Shown here: positions 40,440 to 49,651 of the stretch, one piece after another | How the letters are laid out: every line of letters starts with the position of its first letter | Position numbering within the stretch: the first letter of the stretch is position 1 | NCBI GenBank assembly: GCA_018969605.1 | Contig: JAGWXY010000005.1 | Span: forward strand, 1 to 53,706 | Direction: 5' to 3' | DNA length: 53,706 nt | Source of the DNA: Verrucomicrobiota bacterium | GTDB lineage: Bacteria > Verrucomicrobiota > Verrucomicrobiia > Verrucomicrobiales > Akkermansiaceae | Position numbers and translations under genes: made by a program | Notes under the pieces: generated by a model | The model's input: only the letters and a program-made list of their open reading frames with translations | Told to the model about the DNA's origin: nothing | Database searches by the model: none

Positions 40440-41393
40440 ATGTGCATGCGCCCCGCCCTGCTTGCCATGTTGCTGATTCTCACTGCCGGACTCGCATCGG
40501 CGCAGCGGGCGGTCCCGCCACCGAGCCCGGCACGACTGCCGATGTCGACGGTGTTCAAGGGTGAATCGAAATTTTACGCCCTTGTCGCCAAGGCCGAGAG
40601 GGAAAATTGGCGAAGCCTGCCGCTGGGCGATCGCACCGTGCGCGTCGCCCGCGAGTTGGTCGGCACGCCCTATGTGAATTACACGCTCGAGGTCGACGAC
40701 ATCATCGAGTCGCCGGTCGTGAATCTCAAGGCGATGGACTGCTGGACCTATTACGAGAACGCCCTCGCCTTCGCGCGGATGCTGAGGTACCAGCCACCAC
40801 CCTACAAGCCGGCCCATCTGCTGCACATGATAGAAATCGAGCGCTATCGCAACGGCATTTGCACCGGCAGCTATCTGAGCCGCATGCACCACCTCGAGGA
40901 GGTTTTTTACGACAACCAAAAACGCGGCTATGCCACCAACATCACCAGCCGACTTCCCGGTGCCGTTCGCATTCAACGCGAAATCCGCGAGATGACCGTG
41001 CAGTGGAAAAGCTACCGCTACCTGCGCTCGACGCCGTCGCTCATCGAGCCCATGGGCAGCATCGAATCCCAAGTCTCACGATTGCCGGTCTATCATGTTC
41101 CAAAGTCCAAGGCCCGCGCAGCCGAAGCCTACCTTCAAAATGGCGACATTTGCGCCATCACCACCAAAGGCCCCTACGGCTACACATCGCATGTCGGCCT
41201 CATCATGCGGGTCAACAACCGCGCCTATTTCTCCCATGCCACTTCCGATCGCGACAAAGGCCGCATGACCATCATCGACCGCCCGATCACCGATTACCTC
41301 AACGAAAATTCCAAGCACGCCGGCATGATCATCTGTCGGCCCAACGATGTGCCACCATCGCCGCTGTGGAAACAATCGGTGGTGCAGCGCTGA
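40440..41393 (+). CDS. Secreted DUF1460 (amidase-like NlpC-fold) protein
   Basis: A 317-residue protein with a signal peptide: MCMRPALLAMLLILTAGLASA, with ASA-Q as a likely cleavage site. The mature part matches DUF1460, a papain/NlpC-type fold linked with N-acetylmuramoyl-L-alanine amidase activity. The catalytic Cys would be in VNLKAMDCWTYYENALAFARML, the His in GYTSHVGLIMR and a further ISHAT-like segment in AYFSHATSDR. It probably trims peptidoglycan or recycles muropeptides in the periplasm. The upstream open frame from 40221 overlaps ftsK's start region and is not used. A long palindrome follows the stop. Confidence 0.85.
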   Translation: MCMRPALLAMLLILTAGLASAQRAVPPPSPARLPMSTVFKGESKFYALVAKAERENWRSLPLGDRTVRVARELVGTPYVNYTLEVDDIIESPVVNLKAMDCWTYYENALAFARMLRYQPPPYKPAHLLHMIEIERYRNGICTGSYLSRMHHLEEVFYDNQKRGYATNITSRLPGAVRIQREIREMTVQWKSYRYLRSTPSLIEPMGSIESQVSRLPVYHVPKSKARAAEAYLQNGDICAITTKGPYGYTSHVGLIMRVNNRAYFSHATSDRDKGRMTIIDRPITDYLNENSKHAGMIICRPNDVPPSPLWKQSVVQR

Positions 41394-41406
41394 GGAAATT
41401 GCAGGA

Positions 41407-41618
41407 GATTAGAGCAGTTTGCGAAAAGGTGTAGCCGGTGGAGCGAGAATATTTTGGCCAGGGCAAGGCGTTGCGATGGAGTGGATAGACATCCACGACT
41501 GAGCAAGAACGCAGCCATGGACAAAATATTCCGCTCTTTTCGAAGTCTCGGCGAAGCCGCAAATTTTCCACACGAAACCCAAGCCACCGGCTACAGATTT
41601 GAGCAAAATGCTCTAATC
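41407..41618. repeat. Long imperfect palindrome (about 210 bp)
   Basis: The outer arms are 41407-41441 and 41584-41618, complementary at 30 of 35 positions. Inner arms at 41441-41459 and 41519-41536 share AATATTTTG/CAAAATATT, and the centre is GTGGAT-AGAC-ATCCAC (41481-41496). The right side has an extra 45-nt segment. The right arm covers the glgA stop codon. It is probably a MITE-like or REP-like element, possibly also ending transcription of both convergent genes. Confidence 0.75.
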
Positions 41619-43178
41619 CTGTTTCCCCGCTGCCATTGCCTTGATCGCTTCGCCCGACTCGGTCTCGACCAAGGGTCTTTCGAGCATCTGCTCGTAAATG
41701 TCGATGTAGCGCCTCGCCACTTCCTTGTGGCTGAATTCACGAACGCTTTCGACCATCACGCGGCTGATCTCGCGCGCGCGGACCTCGGCCGGCAAGGCAT
41801 GAAATGCCATTGCCTGGTCGATCGCCCAACGCAGACCATCGGAGCCGTAACATTCAAAGCGAAACCCGTTGCCGGTCGATTTTTCCACATCGAGCACACG
41901 CACGGTGTCGTACAAACCACCGGTCGAATGCACCACCGGCAAGGAGCCATAAATCGGTGCCGTCATTTGCGGCAGACCGCAGGGTTCGAACAAGGATGGC
42001 ATCAACATGAAGTCGGACGCCGCGTAAGCAAGACGCGAGAGGCGCTCGTCGAAGTCGACCGCGGCGACGCGTTTCTGCAGGTCGAAGTCGGTGATGATCT
42101 TGCGGATCCACGGCTGATGCGGGCCGTTGGCAACGACGACAATTTGCAGATTCCGATTCCAATAGGCGGACACGACCTGATGCAAAATTTCTGTTAGAAG
42201 CTGCGGCCCCTTCTGGAATGGATCCAGCCGCGAAGGCCAGAAAAACATCGGCGCATTGGGGTCGACCTTCAGTTTCAGCTCCTGCTGCAAGGCCACCTTG
42301 TTCGCCGCCTTGCCAGCCATCGCATCTTCGCTCGTGAAGCACGCGGCCAAGGCATCATCGGTCGCCGGATGATAGGTCGGATCGGGCGCGTTGAGAATCC
42401 CCGCCGAACAACCCGCATGAAACTTGTTGCGCAATTCGACGCGTACGGAATCCGGCACCACCGAATGCCAGCCCTCGACGATTTCCCACAAAAACCTCGG
42501 GCTCACGGTGTTGATGTAGTGCGCGGCAAAAATCCCCGAGGCCAAAAGGTCGACCGGAAGCTGTGAGCGAGCGTGATCGTAATTTTGCGGCAGACCGCAA
42601 AAATACAAATTCATCCAAAACTCCGCCGCATCGATGCCGGATTCCTCGATGCGCGGCAGCGGCACCTCGCGGGTGTGGATGTTGTGAACGGTGAACAAGC
42701 TCTTGATCCCGCGCCGTTTGGCCATCGCCGGGATCAGCGCCGTCATCCAATCATTGCAGTGGATCAAATCCGGCCTCACCAAGGGAATGATGTGGTTGAT
42801 GACTTCCCGCTGGAACACCAACGCGATGTTCATCGATTCGTCGGAATAGCCGCTGTAAACTTGATCTCGGTAATAAAAGATGCGGTCCTCGGCCAAATGG
42901 ATGTTCGAGCCCGGCAGCACCTCGTGGTATTTTCTTAGCTCCTTTTCGTGCAGCGAAAAAATGTCGCCTTGAAACATGCGCCGGTAGTTCGGCAGCGCGA
43001 CATGGACATCGGCTCCAAGCTCGAACAGCGCAGAAACCAATGAAGCCGACACATCCGCAAGCCCCCCAGCCTTGGCCGACATCCGCTGTGTCATGTTGCC
43101 CATGCCCTGCGGCAGATAAGTGATCTCCGGGGTGACAATCAGAATGCGCGGATTGTTGGGCTTTCGGCTCTTGGGCAT
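41613..43178 (-). CDS. glgA: Glycogen synthase (GT5)
   Basis: Extends alpha-1,4-glucan from ADP-glucose, 521 residues. The N-terminal KAGGLADVSASL holds the donor-binding loop (Lys and Gly-Gly, about residue 36). HCNDWMTALIPAM and the C-terminal FFWPSRLDPFQKGPQLL, with MLMPSLFEPCGLPQMTAPIYGSLPVVHSTGGLYDTV, are the GT5 signature and nucleotide-binding region. ATG 43178 begins a short basic leader before the first strand ILIVTPEITYLPQGMGNM. The last codons lie inside a long palindrome. It goes with malQ and the phosphohexomutase encoded in the same window as a glycogen/maltodextrin set. Confidence 0.93.
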   Translation of the reverse strand: MPKSRKPNNPRILIVTPEITYLPQGMGNMTQRMSAKAGGLADVSASLVSALFELGADVHVALPNYRRMFQGDIFSLHEKELRKYHEVLPGSNIHLAEDRIFYYRDQVYSGYSDESMNIALVFQREVINHIIPLVRPDLIHCNDWMTALIPAMAKRRGIKSLFTVHNIHTREVPLPRIEESGIDAAEFWMNLYFCGLPQNYDHARSQLPVDLLASGIFAAHYINTVSPRFLWEIVEGWHSVVPDSVRVELRNKFHAGCSAGILNAPDPTYHPATDDALAACFTSEDAMAGKAANKVALQQELKLKVDPNAPMFFWPSRLDPFQKGPQLLTEILHQVVSAYWNRNLQIVVVANGPHQPWIRKIITDFDLQKRVAAVDFDERLSRLAYAASDFMLMPSLFEPCGLPQMTAPIYGSLPVVHSTGGLYDTVRVLDVEKSTGNGFRFECYGSDGLRWAIDQAMAFHALPAEVRAREISRVMVESVREFSHKEVARRYIDIYEQMLERPLVETESGEAIKAMAAGKQD

Positions 43179-43348
43179 CGCTTTATGATCGTTGGCAGAC
43201 GGTACAGCCGGAGGGACATTGACCAGTCACCTGCCCCCCTGCCACACCAAAGTTCCGCCATACCGCGATAAAGGCAATGATTGGACGGAATCCCAAACTG
43301 CGCAAAATTTAGCACACCGCGTGCCAAGCCGGATGCGATCGGAAAATC

Positions 43349-43972
43349 TCAGCCGCGCATTTCGGCCAAATGGCGCACACAGAATGCCGACCAAGTTTCA
43401 AGCCGCTCAAAGTGTTCGCCATTCAGCTCCGCAAGCGGCGAAAATCCGAGATTTGCCAGCGCATCCTCACGCGAGGAAACGACGTCGGACTCGAGATCAA
43501 TCAGGTGCACGATGCCCAAATGGACCCTGCCAACCGGATTGGAATCGTCGTTGAGCAAGCCAATGATCCGCTGGCTGTGGCCACCAGGAAGCTCGAGCTC
43601 CTCCTTAAGTTCGCGCGCGACCGCAGCATGGTAGACCTCAGGTCCGGTCCGGCCGCTGTCGGCGTCGACCGGGTTGATGTGACCACCCACGCCGACGGAG
43701 ATTTTTGCATGCAGGCGGCTCTCACCGCCGGATTTTCCGCGCGTGTAATGCAGGATGCGCTCCCCATGACGGAACACGCAATAGGGAATGAGCTGCTTGA
43801 ATGAGGGATCCTCCTCGGCCTCGGCGCGATCCATGAAAAAATGATTCGCGGGATCCAACAAACGCTGGACCGCATCATCCATGCCGTCCGTGCGAAGCCC
43901 CTCAAAAACTCCGAGTTCCTCAAACAACTCGCGCTTCACCACCAAGACCAACTCTCCTGCGTATTTCGACAT
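43349..43972 (-). CDS. NUDIX-like hydrolase
   Basis: A 207-residue protein. A NUDIX-box-like segment, GGHINPVDAD...YHAAVARELKEELELP, begins at about residue 96 with the REL-EEL core, but the spacing is longer than the canonical box. Around it are ILHYTRGKSGGESRLHAKISVGVGG before and VGRVHLGIVHLIDLES after, as in the NUDIX fold. The ATG at 43972 opens MSKYAGELVLVVKRELFEELG. Substrate unknown. It lies about 170 bp after glgA's start on the same strand and about 70 bp from the pyrophosphohydrolase gene. Confidence 0.75.
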   Translation of the reverse strand: MSKYAGELVLVVKRELFEELGVFEGLRTDGMDDAVQRLLDPANHFFMDRAEAEEDPSFKQLIPYCVFRHGERILHYTRGKSGGESRLHAKISVGVGGHINPVDADSGRTGPEVYHAAVARELKEELELPGGHSQRIIGLLNDDSNPVGRVHLGIVHLIDLESDVVSSREDALANLGFSPLAELNGEHFERLETWSAFCVRHLAEMRG

Positions 43973-44042
43973 GCGTGCAAACTATCAATTCCCCGCCACA
44001 GGCCAAGCGCGGAACTGAAAAAAACACCCGCGCGCAGATCTG

Positions 44043-44393
44043 TCACAGCTCGGAATACTTGAGATTATTACCGCGCGACTTGGCCACCGGATAACGCTGC
44101 TCATTGCGGGCAATTTTCTCAGCCATCACATCGCCCAGCTTGAAACCAAGATTGTCGGCAAATTCGAACAACAAAATCGCGACATCGGCGATTTCCGAAG
44201 CGATCTCATCGCGCTTGCGCTCCAGCCGGGCCTCAATCTGCTCAGGCTGCTGCCACACGAAATGCTGCATCAACTCGCCCGCCTCCGCCGCGATCGCCAC
44301 CGACAAATCCTTGGGGTTGTGAAACTGACGCCACTCGCGGGCATCGACAAAATCCTGGATTCGCGCGGTCAGTGATGAGATCGAGTCGTTCAT
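44043..44393 (-). CDS. MazG-like nucleotide pyrophosphohydrolase
   Basis: A 116-residue all-alpha NTP-PPase of the MazG/RS21-C6 type, which hydrolyses (d)NTPs or modified nucleotides to monophosphates. The Mg2+-binding helices are FHNPKDLSVAIAAEAGELMQHFVW (EAGEL) and EIASEIADVAILLFEFAD (EIADV). The basic C-terminal NEQRYPVAKSRG fits homologs. ATG 44393 is chosen (MNDSISSL); the ORF can extend to 44411. It could clean the nucleotide pool together with the adjacent NUDIX-like protein. It is divergent from the small membrane protein gene at 44530. Confidence 0.85.
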   Translation of the reverse strand: MNDSISSLTARIQDFVDAREWRQFHNPKDLSVAIAAEAGELMQHFVWQQPEQIEARLERKRDEIASEIADVAILLFEFADNLGFKLGDVMAEKIARNEQRYPVAKSRGNNLKYSEL

Positions 44394-44529
44394 GGCCGGA
44401 GACTGGACCAATGCACCCGCGCCGTGGAAGGTTTTTCACGCCCGAAGTCGGCACCCAGACACAAAATTTCTCCTGACTGCTGAAATGACGCAACTTTTCC
44501 ACCCGCACGGGGTTGAATCGGGCGTTGCG

Positions 44530-44916
44530 ATGAAAGCGAAGAAAAATCAGCCCGAAGATGCATGGGAAACGGATGCCGTGTGGAAACTTCTCGACGCCGC
44601 ACCAGCGCTTAAGGCAGGTCCGCGCTTTGCCGAGAAAGCCCTTCGCGCCGCGCGCAACAGCGCACAAAGCACCCCATGGTGGAAGTCATGGAAATCCCTG
44701 TTCGCCCCAATCCCGCTGGCCGGCCTGAGCACCGCCGCGGCCCTTGCCGCTGTGCTCATCGCATTGGCCCCAAGATCGGAAAACACCCTTCTTCCCGACG
44801 ATTCAACGCTGAGCGCCGAAACCGAAGAAATCACCGACATGGAAAACCTCATCGCCTCGATTGACCACATCGATGAGCTCAGCGACTCGGAATTGATCGC
44901 CCTGATCGGATACTGA
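44530..44916 (+). CDS. Small single-pass membrane protein
   Basis: A 128-residue protein of unknown family. The N-terminal 50 residues are charged and helical (DAVWKLLDAAPALKAGPRFAEKALRAARN), then a TM segment, PLAGLSTAAALAAVLIAL, at about 70-90, and a short acidic tail ending DELSDSELIALIGY. This layout recalls small proteins found beside sigma factors, but no sigma gene is here. The start is ATG 44530; frames extending to 44392 overlap the divergent promoter. The gene precedes the gph-like gene by 65 bp and may share its transcript. Confidence 0.65.
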   Translation: MKAKKNQPEDAWETDAVWKLLDAAPALKAGPRFAEKALRAARNSAQSTPWWKSWKSLFAPIPLAGLSTAAALAAVLIALAPRSENTLLPDDSTLSAETEEITDMENLIASIDHIDELSDSELIALIGY

Positions 44917-44981
44917 ACATCGCTCAAAATTCTTCGCTCGCCAGCCTTCACAAACGGCGGCATGGGCCACATGATCGCTGG

Positions 44982-45653
44982 GTGAAACCTTTGCTCATCC
45001 TCGATCTCGACGGCACACTCGTCGACTCGCTCACGGGCATCGCCACGTCGCTCAACCACAGCCTCGCGGAGCACAAACAAGCGACCCATCCGCCATCCGC
45101 TGTGCGCTACTTCGTCGGCGATGGGGTCGTGATGCTGGTAAAGCGCGCGCTCGGCGAAGCGCACGAACCAACCCTCGCCGCCTCGGTCATCGATGGCTTC
45201 AAAGATCACTACGACGCCAATTGGAAAACTGGCACCCACCCCTACGAGGGCATCACTGAGACCCTCGAGTCACTTAGCGAATCCGGCTACCCACTCGCCG
45301 TGCTTTCCAACAAGCCCCACGCGTTCACCACAGCGATGACGACACGCGTTTTCCCCAAAATCAAGTTCGCCGCCGTCCTTGGCCAACGCGACGGTATCCC
45401 CAACAAACCCGAACCGCAGGGCGCGCTCGAAATTGCAAAAAAGACCGGCCACGCGCCGCAGGATTGCATCGTCATCGGCGATTCCACCATGGACCTCGAG
45501 ACCGCCCGCCGCGCCGGCATGCGCGCAATCGCCGTGACATGGGGCTATCACGATCGCAATCGCCTCGTTGAGGCAGGCGCTACCCACATGATTGATCATC
45601 CGAATCAACTCAACGCCGCATGCATTGCCTCGCGGCTTGATTCCAAAATCTAA
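44982..45653 (+). CDS. gph: Phosphoglycolate phosphatase-like HAD hydrolase
   Basis: A 223-residue HAD phosphatase of the Gph group. Motif I is LLILDLDGTLVDS at the N-terminus, motif II is LAVLSNKPH, the motif III lysine is in PNKPEPQG, and motif IV is CIVIGDSTMDLETARRAGM. A helical cap with YFVGDGVVMLVKRAL precedes motif II, as in Gph. It starts with GTG at 44982 followed by AAACCTTTG; no nearer ATG is suitable. Gph removes 2-phosphoglycolate produced by DNA repair or photorespiration-like reactions. It is 20 bp from rnhC and likely co-transcribed. Confidence 0.87.
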   Translation: MKPLLILDLDGTLVDSLTGIATSLNHSLAEHKQATHPPSAVRYFVGDGVVMLVKRALGEAHEPTLAASVIDGFKDHYDANWKTGTHPYEGITETLESLSESGYPLAVLSNKPHAFTTAMTTRVFPKIKFAAVLGQRDGIPNKPEPQGALEIAKKTGHAPQDCIVIGDSTMDLETARRAGMRAIAVTWGYHDRNRLVEAGATHMIDHPNQLNAACIASRLDSKI

Positions 45654-45672
45654 CAGACAACAATCAGCAACA

Positions 45673-46620
45673 GTGAACACCTTCACCGCGCCACTCACAC
45701 CGGATCAGGTCAAGACCCTGCGCCAGGTGCTGGAGCAAAACGGCTTTGAGTTCGTAGCCAGGGAGTACGCGCTCTTTTCCGCACGCAAGGCAAAGCTCAA
45801 TGTCACGGCGTACGAAAAAGGCCCAAAGGTGCTAGTCCAGGGAAAAGATACCGAGGACTTTGTCCGATTCACCCTCGAGCCGGAGGTGCTAAAGGAAGCT
45901 CGCATCGGCTATGAAGAGGTGCTCGACCCGGAGCATTTCTCCCCGCACTTCGGCATCGATGAGAGCGGTAAGGGAGATTACTTCGGTCCGCTTGTCATCG
46001 CCGGAGTCTACACCGATGCCGCGATCACCCGACAGCTGATCGCCGCCGGCATCATGGACTCGAAGCGCATCACCGGAAGCGACCGCATCCGCAAACTCGC
46101 CGACATCATCCGCGCCACCCCCGGCTGCACGTACGAAGTCGTGTCGATCGGCCCCGAGCGCTACAATGAGATGCACGCCTCGTTCAAAAACCTCAACCGC
46201 CTGCTGGCATGGGGCCACGCCCGCGTGATCGAAAAACTCTGCGCCGCAAGACCCGATTGCCCGCGCACGCTCAGCGACCAATTTGCCCGACCCGAGGTCC
46301 TCCAGCACGCGCTTCGCGAAAAAGGCCTCACGATCCAGCTCGACCAGCGCACGAAAGGCGAGTCCGACACGGCTGTCGCCGCGGCCTCGATTCTTGCACG
46401 CGAACGCTTCGTCGATTGGATGGACAAAACCTCCGCCGCCGCAGGTGTGAAGCTCCCGCTCGGCGCCTCCGACAGCGTCATCAAGGCTGCCCGCGAACTC
46501 ATCGCACGCCACGGCCCCGATGCCCTCGGCAAAGCAGCCAAACTTCATTTTCGCACGACCACCAAGGTCCTCGGGAAGCCCGCAAGCGGTCACCCCCCCG
46601 AGGAAGAGGAAGCGCAATAA
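45673..46620 (+). CDS. rnhC: Ribonuclease HIII
   Basis: Cuts RNA in RNA-DNA hybrids. The 315-residue protein has a TBP-like N-terminal domain (about 1-90: LTPDQVKTLRQVLEQNGFEFV...VLVQGKDTEDFVRFTLEP) and an RNase H core. The catalytic DESGKGDYFGPLV (Asp, Glu), IMDSKRITGSDRI and TKGESDTAVAAASILARERF are present; the GKG after DES is typical of HIII rather than HII (DEAGRG). The GTG at 45673 is the best start. The C-terminus is short and acidic (PPEEEEAQ). RNase HIII is less common than HII in Gram-negatives. Confidence 0.94.
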   Translation: MNTFTAPLTPDQVKTLRQVLEQNGFEFVAREYALFSARKAKLNVTAYEKGPKVLVQGKDTEDFVRFTLEPEVLKEARIGYEEVLDPEHFSPHFGIDESGKGDYFGPLVIAGVYTDAAITRQLIAAGIMDSKRITGSDRIRKLADIIRATPGCTYEVVSIGPERYNEMHASFKNLNRLLAWGHARVIEKLCAARPDCPRTLSDQFARPEVLQHALREKGLTIQLDQRTKGESDTAVAAASILARERFVDWMDKTSAAAGVKLPLGASDSVIKAARELIARHGPDALGKAAKLHFRTTTKVLGKPASGHPPEEEEAQ

Positions 46621-46776
46621 GCAACGCCCCGCGCTTTATCCTGCATATGGCACTAGAATTGCTCTACTCTACCTCAAGCCCTCAAAACCCTGCACCGACA
46701 GCATATTTATAGCGACAGTTCCTCTTCAAATTTGTAACCATCGCCGCCGCCCACTCAACTCCAACGCCTTCAGCCC

Positions 46777-47109
46777 ATGCCCACCATCACCAAACGAGAA
46801 CTGGCCATCAAGATCACCGAACAACTCGGCAGCGAAGGGCACTCAATCTCCCAACAGGATGTGCTGGAAGTCATCCAACGGCTCATCATCGTCGTTGCCG
46901 ATTCACTGGCCGATGGTGACCAAGTGGTGATGCGCAATTTCGGAACCTTCCAAGTTCGCGAAACAAAAGCAAAAATCGGCCGGAATCCAAAGAAGCCAAG
47001 CAAAACTATCAAGATCCCCGCACGCGCCGCCGTGAAGTTCAAGCCCGGCCTCAAACTCAAGCATCAGGTCGCCACAAGCCTCCGCGTGGTGCGCGAACGG
47101 AAAGGTTAA
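46777..47109 (+). CDS. HU/IHF family DNA-binding protein
   Basis: A 110-residue nucleoid protein. The helical N-terminus TKRELAIKITEQLG...QDVLEVIQRLIIVVADSLADGDQVVMRNFGTFQV carries the HU signature; the DNA-binding arm is IGRNPKKPSKTIKIPARAAVKFKPG. Sequence after KPG extends by about 20 residues with basic character. HU-like proteins bend DNA and support replication, recombination and transcription. The ATG at 46777 begins MPTITKREL. About 155 bp of likely promoter DNA lies between rnhC and this gene, and rlpA follows closely (16 bp). Confidence 0.93.
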   Translation: MPTITKRELAIKITEQLGSEGHSISQQDVLEVIQRLIIVVADSLADGDQVVMRNFGTFQVRETKAKIGRNPKKPSKTIKIPARAAVKFKPGLKLKHQVATSLRVVRERKG

Positions 47110-47125
47110 TTCCTCCGCACTCACC

Positions 47126-47635
47126 ATGCGTCAGATGCTTCATGCCGCCAGCATCGCATTCGCCTTTTCGATTTTACTCTGCTCATGCAGCCCCCGCCCG
47201 TCGGGCTACGAGGGATACATGACAAGGCCCTACACGGTGCGGGGCGAATCTTATCAACCGATGAGCGTGAAGGCCGCGCTGAAATTCGAGGAGACCGGCA
47301 CCTGCTCGTGGTACAACGAATCCACTTTGTTCGGACTCCGACGCGGCAACACATCGATCGGCGAAAAAGTGATGCCATGGCACCTCACCGGCGCACACAA
47401 AACGTTGCCCCTGCCCTGTCTCGTCAAAGTCACCAACCTCGAAAACGGCAAATCGCTCAAAATCCGCATCAATGACCGCGGACCCTTCATCGCCGGACGC
47501 CACCTCGATGTGACACCGCGCGCAGCCAAAAAACTTGGTTTCTACGATCAGGGTCTCACCACCACACGCATCGAGGTGCTCTCGGTCGGCGACGGGTCCT
47601 ACAAACGCAAGCGCCGCTCGTGGTGGCCGTTCTGA
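47126..47635 (+). CDS. rlpA: RlpA-like double-psi beta-barrel lipoprotein
   Basis: A 169-residue envelope protein. The N-terminus is a signal sequence with a probable lipobox LCS-C (SILLCSC), placing it in the membrane as a lipoprotein. The double-psi beta-barrel covers about residues 55-150: GTCSWYNE, GEKVMPWHLTGAHKTLPLPCLVKVTNLENGKSLKIRINDRGPF and RHLDVTPRAAKKLGF. RIND-RGPF holds the conserved Asp of RlpA transglycosylases, which cut naked glycan strands at the septum. The basic C-terminus (KRKRRSWWPF) is unusual. It follows the HU gene by 16 bp. Confidence 0.88.
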   Translation: MRQMLHAASIAFAFSILLCSCSPRPSGYEGYMTRPYTVRGESYQPMSVKAALKFEETGTCSWYNESTLFGLRRGNTSIGEKVMPWHLTGAHKTLPLPCLVKVTNLENGKSLKIRINDRGPFIAGRHLDVTPRAAKKLGFYDQGLTTTRIEVLSVGDGSYKRKRRSWWPF

Positions 47636-47745
47636 AAACCGATCGCCGCACGCTCTGCCGCTTTCCGGGCTTGAACAATGCCAAGTACCGCTCCATGACT
47701 CTCCCCCGCCCACTGCCACGCAGTTGAGCCACAGCCTCTCCACCC

Positions 47746-48687
47746 ATGGCCTCCTATTCCGAAATCCGCGTTTTTGCACCCGCCACCGTCGCCAACGTCG
47801 CCTGCGGCTACGACGTGCTCGGCTTTGCCATCGACTCGCCCGGCGACGAAATCGTCGTGCGCCATTCAAACAAGCCGGGACTGCAAATCACCAAGATCAC
47901 AGGCGATGACGGCAAACTGCCAAAAAATCCCGCGCAAAACACCGCCGGCGTCGCCGCACTCGATTTGCTCAAGCACCTCGGCATGACCGATCGCGGCATC
48001 GAAATGGAGATCCACAAGAAAATGCCCTTCGGCTCGGGTCTCGGATCCTCCTCGGCCTCCGCGGTCGCCGGCGCTTACGCGGTAAACAAACTCATCGGCG
48101 AACCTCTCAGCAAAAAACAACTGCTGCCCTTTGCCATGGCCGGCGAGGCCTCGGCCGATGGCGCATGGCATGCCGACAATGTCGCTCCCTGCCTACTCGG
48201 CGGCATCGTCTTCATTCGCTCCAACGAAGAACTCGACTTCGCACAAATCGCCCCACCGAAAAACCTTTGGGCTGCGGTGGTGCATCCGGACATCGAGATC
48301 CTCACCAAGGTCGCCCGCGAAATTTTACCGAAGGAAATCCCGCTCGAAAACGCCACCCAGCAAATCGGCAACCTCGGCGGACTCCTCTGCGGCATCATCC
48401 AGGAAGACTACGGCCTCATCTCGCGCTCAATCCACGATGTGATCGCCGAGCCGCGCCGCCAAAAGCTCATCCCGGATTTCTACAAAGCCAAACGCGCCGC
48501 CCTCGCCGCTGGTGCACTCGGATTTTCAATCTCCGGCGCAGGTCCCTCGGTGTTCGCACTTTGCGAAGGTGAAGAAATCGCACGCAAGGTCGCCGATGCG
48601 ATCAGCAAGGTGTTTTCCGCGATTCCGATCAACTGCCAAGCCTATGTGTCGCGGATCAACCCGCACGGCGTTCATGTGGTAGCGTAA
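47746..48687 (+). CDS. thrB: Homoserine kinase (GHMP)
   Basis: Phosphorylates homoserine in threonine synthesis, 313 residues. GHMP motif 1 is FAPATVANVACGYDVLGFAI, the ATP loop is PFGSGLGSSSASAV at about residue 94, and the C-terminal GFSISGAGPSVFALC is motif 3. Length and motifs match ThrB rather than mevalonate kinase. ATG 47746 starts MASYSEIRV. The other threonine genes are not adjacent. It is convergent with sucD, and a terminator lies between them. Confidence 0.93.
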   Translation: MASYSEIRVFAPATVANVACGYDVLGFAIDSPGDEIVVRHSNKPGLQITKITGDDGKLPKNPAQNTAGVAALDLLKHLGMTDRGIEMEIHKKMPFGSGLGSSSASAVAGAYAVNKLIGEPLSKKQLLPFAMAGEASADGAWHADNVAPCLLGGIVFIRSNEELDFAQIAPPKNLWAAVVHPDIEILTKVAREILPKEIPLENATQQIGNLGGLLCGIIQEDYGLISRSIHDVIAEPRRQKLIPDFYKAKRAALAAGALGFSISGAGPSVFALCEGEEIARKVADAISKVFSAIPINCQAYVSRINPHGVHVVA

Positions 48688-48709
48688 AAAAACGGCGCCT
48701 TAAGGCGCT
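48687..48709 (-). terminator. Intrinsic terminator of sucCD
   Basis: A perfect GCGCCTTAAGGCGC palindrome at 48695-48708; on the minus strand it is followed by a run of seven T. It is 10 bp beyond the sucD stop. It may also end thrB, but only weakly, as the + strand lacks a T-run. Confidence 0.8.
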
Positions 48710-48718
48710 GCAGTTAGA

Positions 48719-49615
48719 TCACTTGCCCCAAGCATTGAGCAGCGTCTTGGCCATCACGCCCGGCGTCTCGGCCACGGCGATACCACACTCGGCAAGGATG
48801 CGCTTTTTCGCCTGCGCGGTGTCTTCTTCACCGCCGACGATCGCACCAGCATGACCCATGCGACGCCCCGGAGGCGCGGTCGCACCGGCAATGAATCCGG
48901 CAATGGGCTTCTTGCAATTTTCCTTGGCCCAACGCGCGGCCTCAACCTCGGCATTGCCGCCAATCTCACCAATCAAAATGATGGCTTCGGTTTCAGGGTC
49001 TTCGTTGAACATTTGAAGCACATCGAGATGCGAGGTGCCATTGATCGGATCACCGCCAATGCCCACGCAGGTGCTTTGACCGTACCCAAGTTGCGTCAAC
49101 TGCCACACGGCTTCGTAGGTCAGCGTGCCGGAACGCGAAACCACACCGACATTGCCGCGCTTGTGAATGTATCCCGGTGCAATGCCAATGCGACAACCGC
49201 CATGGCTTTTCTCACCGCGACCCGGCGTCACCAGTCCCGGGCAGTTTGGCCCGACGAGGCGTGACTTCGATCCGGCAAGCATCGCTTTGACCCGCATCAT
49301 GTCCATCACGGGAATCCCCTCGGTGATGCATACGATCAAATCCACACCGGCATCCGCCGCTTCAAGAATCGCATCGGCCGCAAAGGCTGGCGGCACGAAA
49401 ATCGCCGATGCCGTGGCACCGGTTTCCTGCACCGCTTCGGACACAGTGTCGAAGATCGGCACGGTGTTTTCAAATTTCTGACCACCCTTGCCCGGCGTGA
49501 CGCCGCCCACCACCTTGGTGCCATATTCGAGTGAAAGCTGCGTGTGGCGCGCGCCAAAACTGCCGGTGATGCCTTGGATGAGCACCTTGGTGTTTTCGTC
49601 AATGAGAATGGACAT
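48719..49615 (-). CDS. sucD: Succinyl-CoA synthetase alpha subunit
   Basis: TCA-cycle enzyme interconverting succinyl-CoA and succinate with NTP. The 298-residue chain has the CoA-binding Rossmann domain ([23 protein letters not shown]), [11 protein letters not shown] and [11 protein letters not shown]. The active-site phosphohistidine is in [18 protein letters not shown] near residue 250. It starts at ATG 49615, 36 bp after sucC, and is followed by an intrinsic terminator, so sucC-sucD form a two-gene operon. Confidence 0.96.
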   Translation of the reverse strand: MSILIDENTKVLIQGITGSFGARHTQLSLEYGTKVVGGVTPGKGGQKFENTVPIFDTVSEAVQETGATASAIFVPPAFAADAILEAADAGVDLIVCITEGIPVMDMMRVKAMLAGSKSRLVGPNCPGLVTPGRGEKSHGGCRIGIAPGYIHKRGNVGVVSRSGTLTYEAVWQLTQLGYGQSTCVGIGGDPINGTSHLDVLQMFNEDPETEAIILIGEIGGNAEVEAARWAKENCKKPIAGFIAGATAPPGRRMGHAGAIVGGEEDTAQAKKRILAECGIAVAETPGVMAKTLLNAWGK

Positions 49616-49651
49616 GGTTGAAAGGAGTTTCGGTTGTTTGTGAAAATAAAA

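Noticed and set aside
44392-44529. Longer N-terminus of the small membrane protein
   Set aside because: This part overlaps the start of the divergent MazG-like gene and has no SD or family-like sequence. ATG 44530 is preferred.
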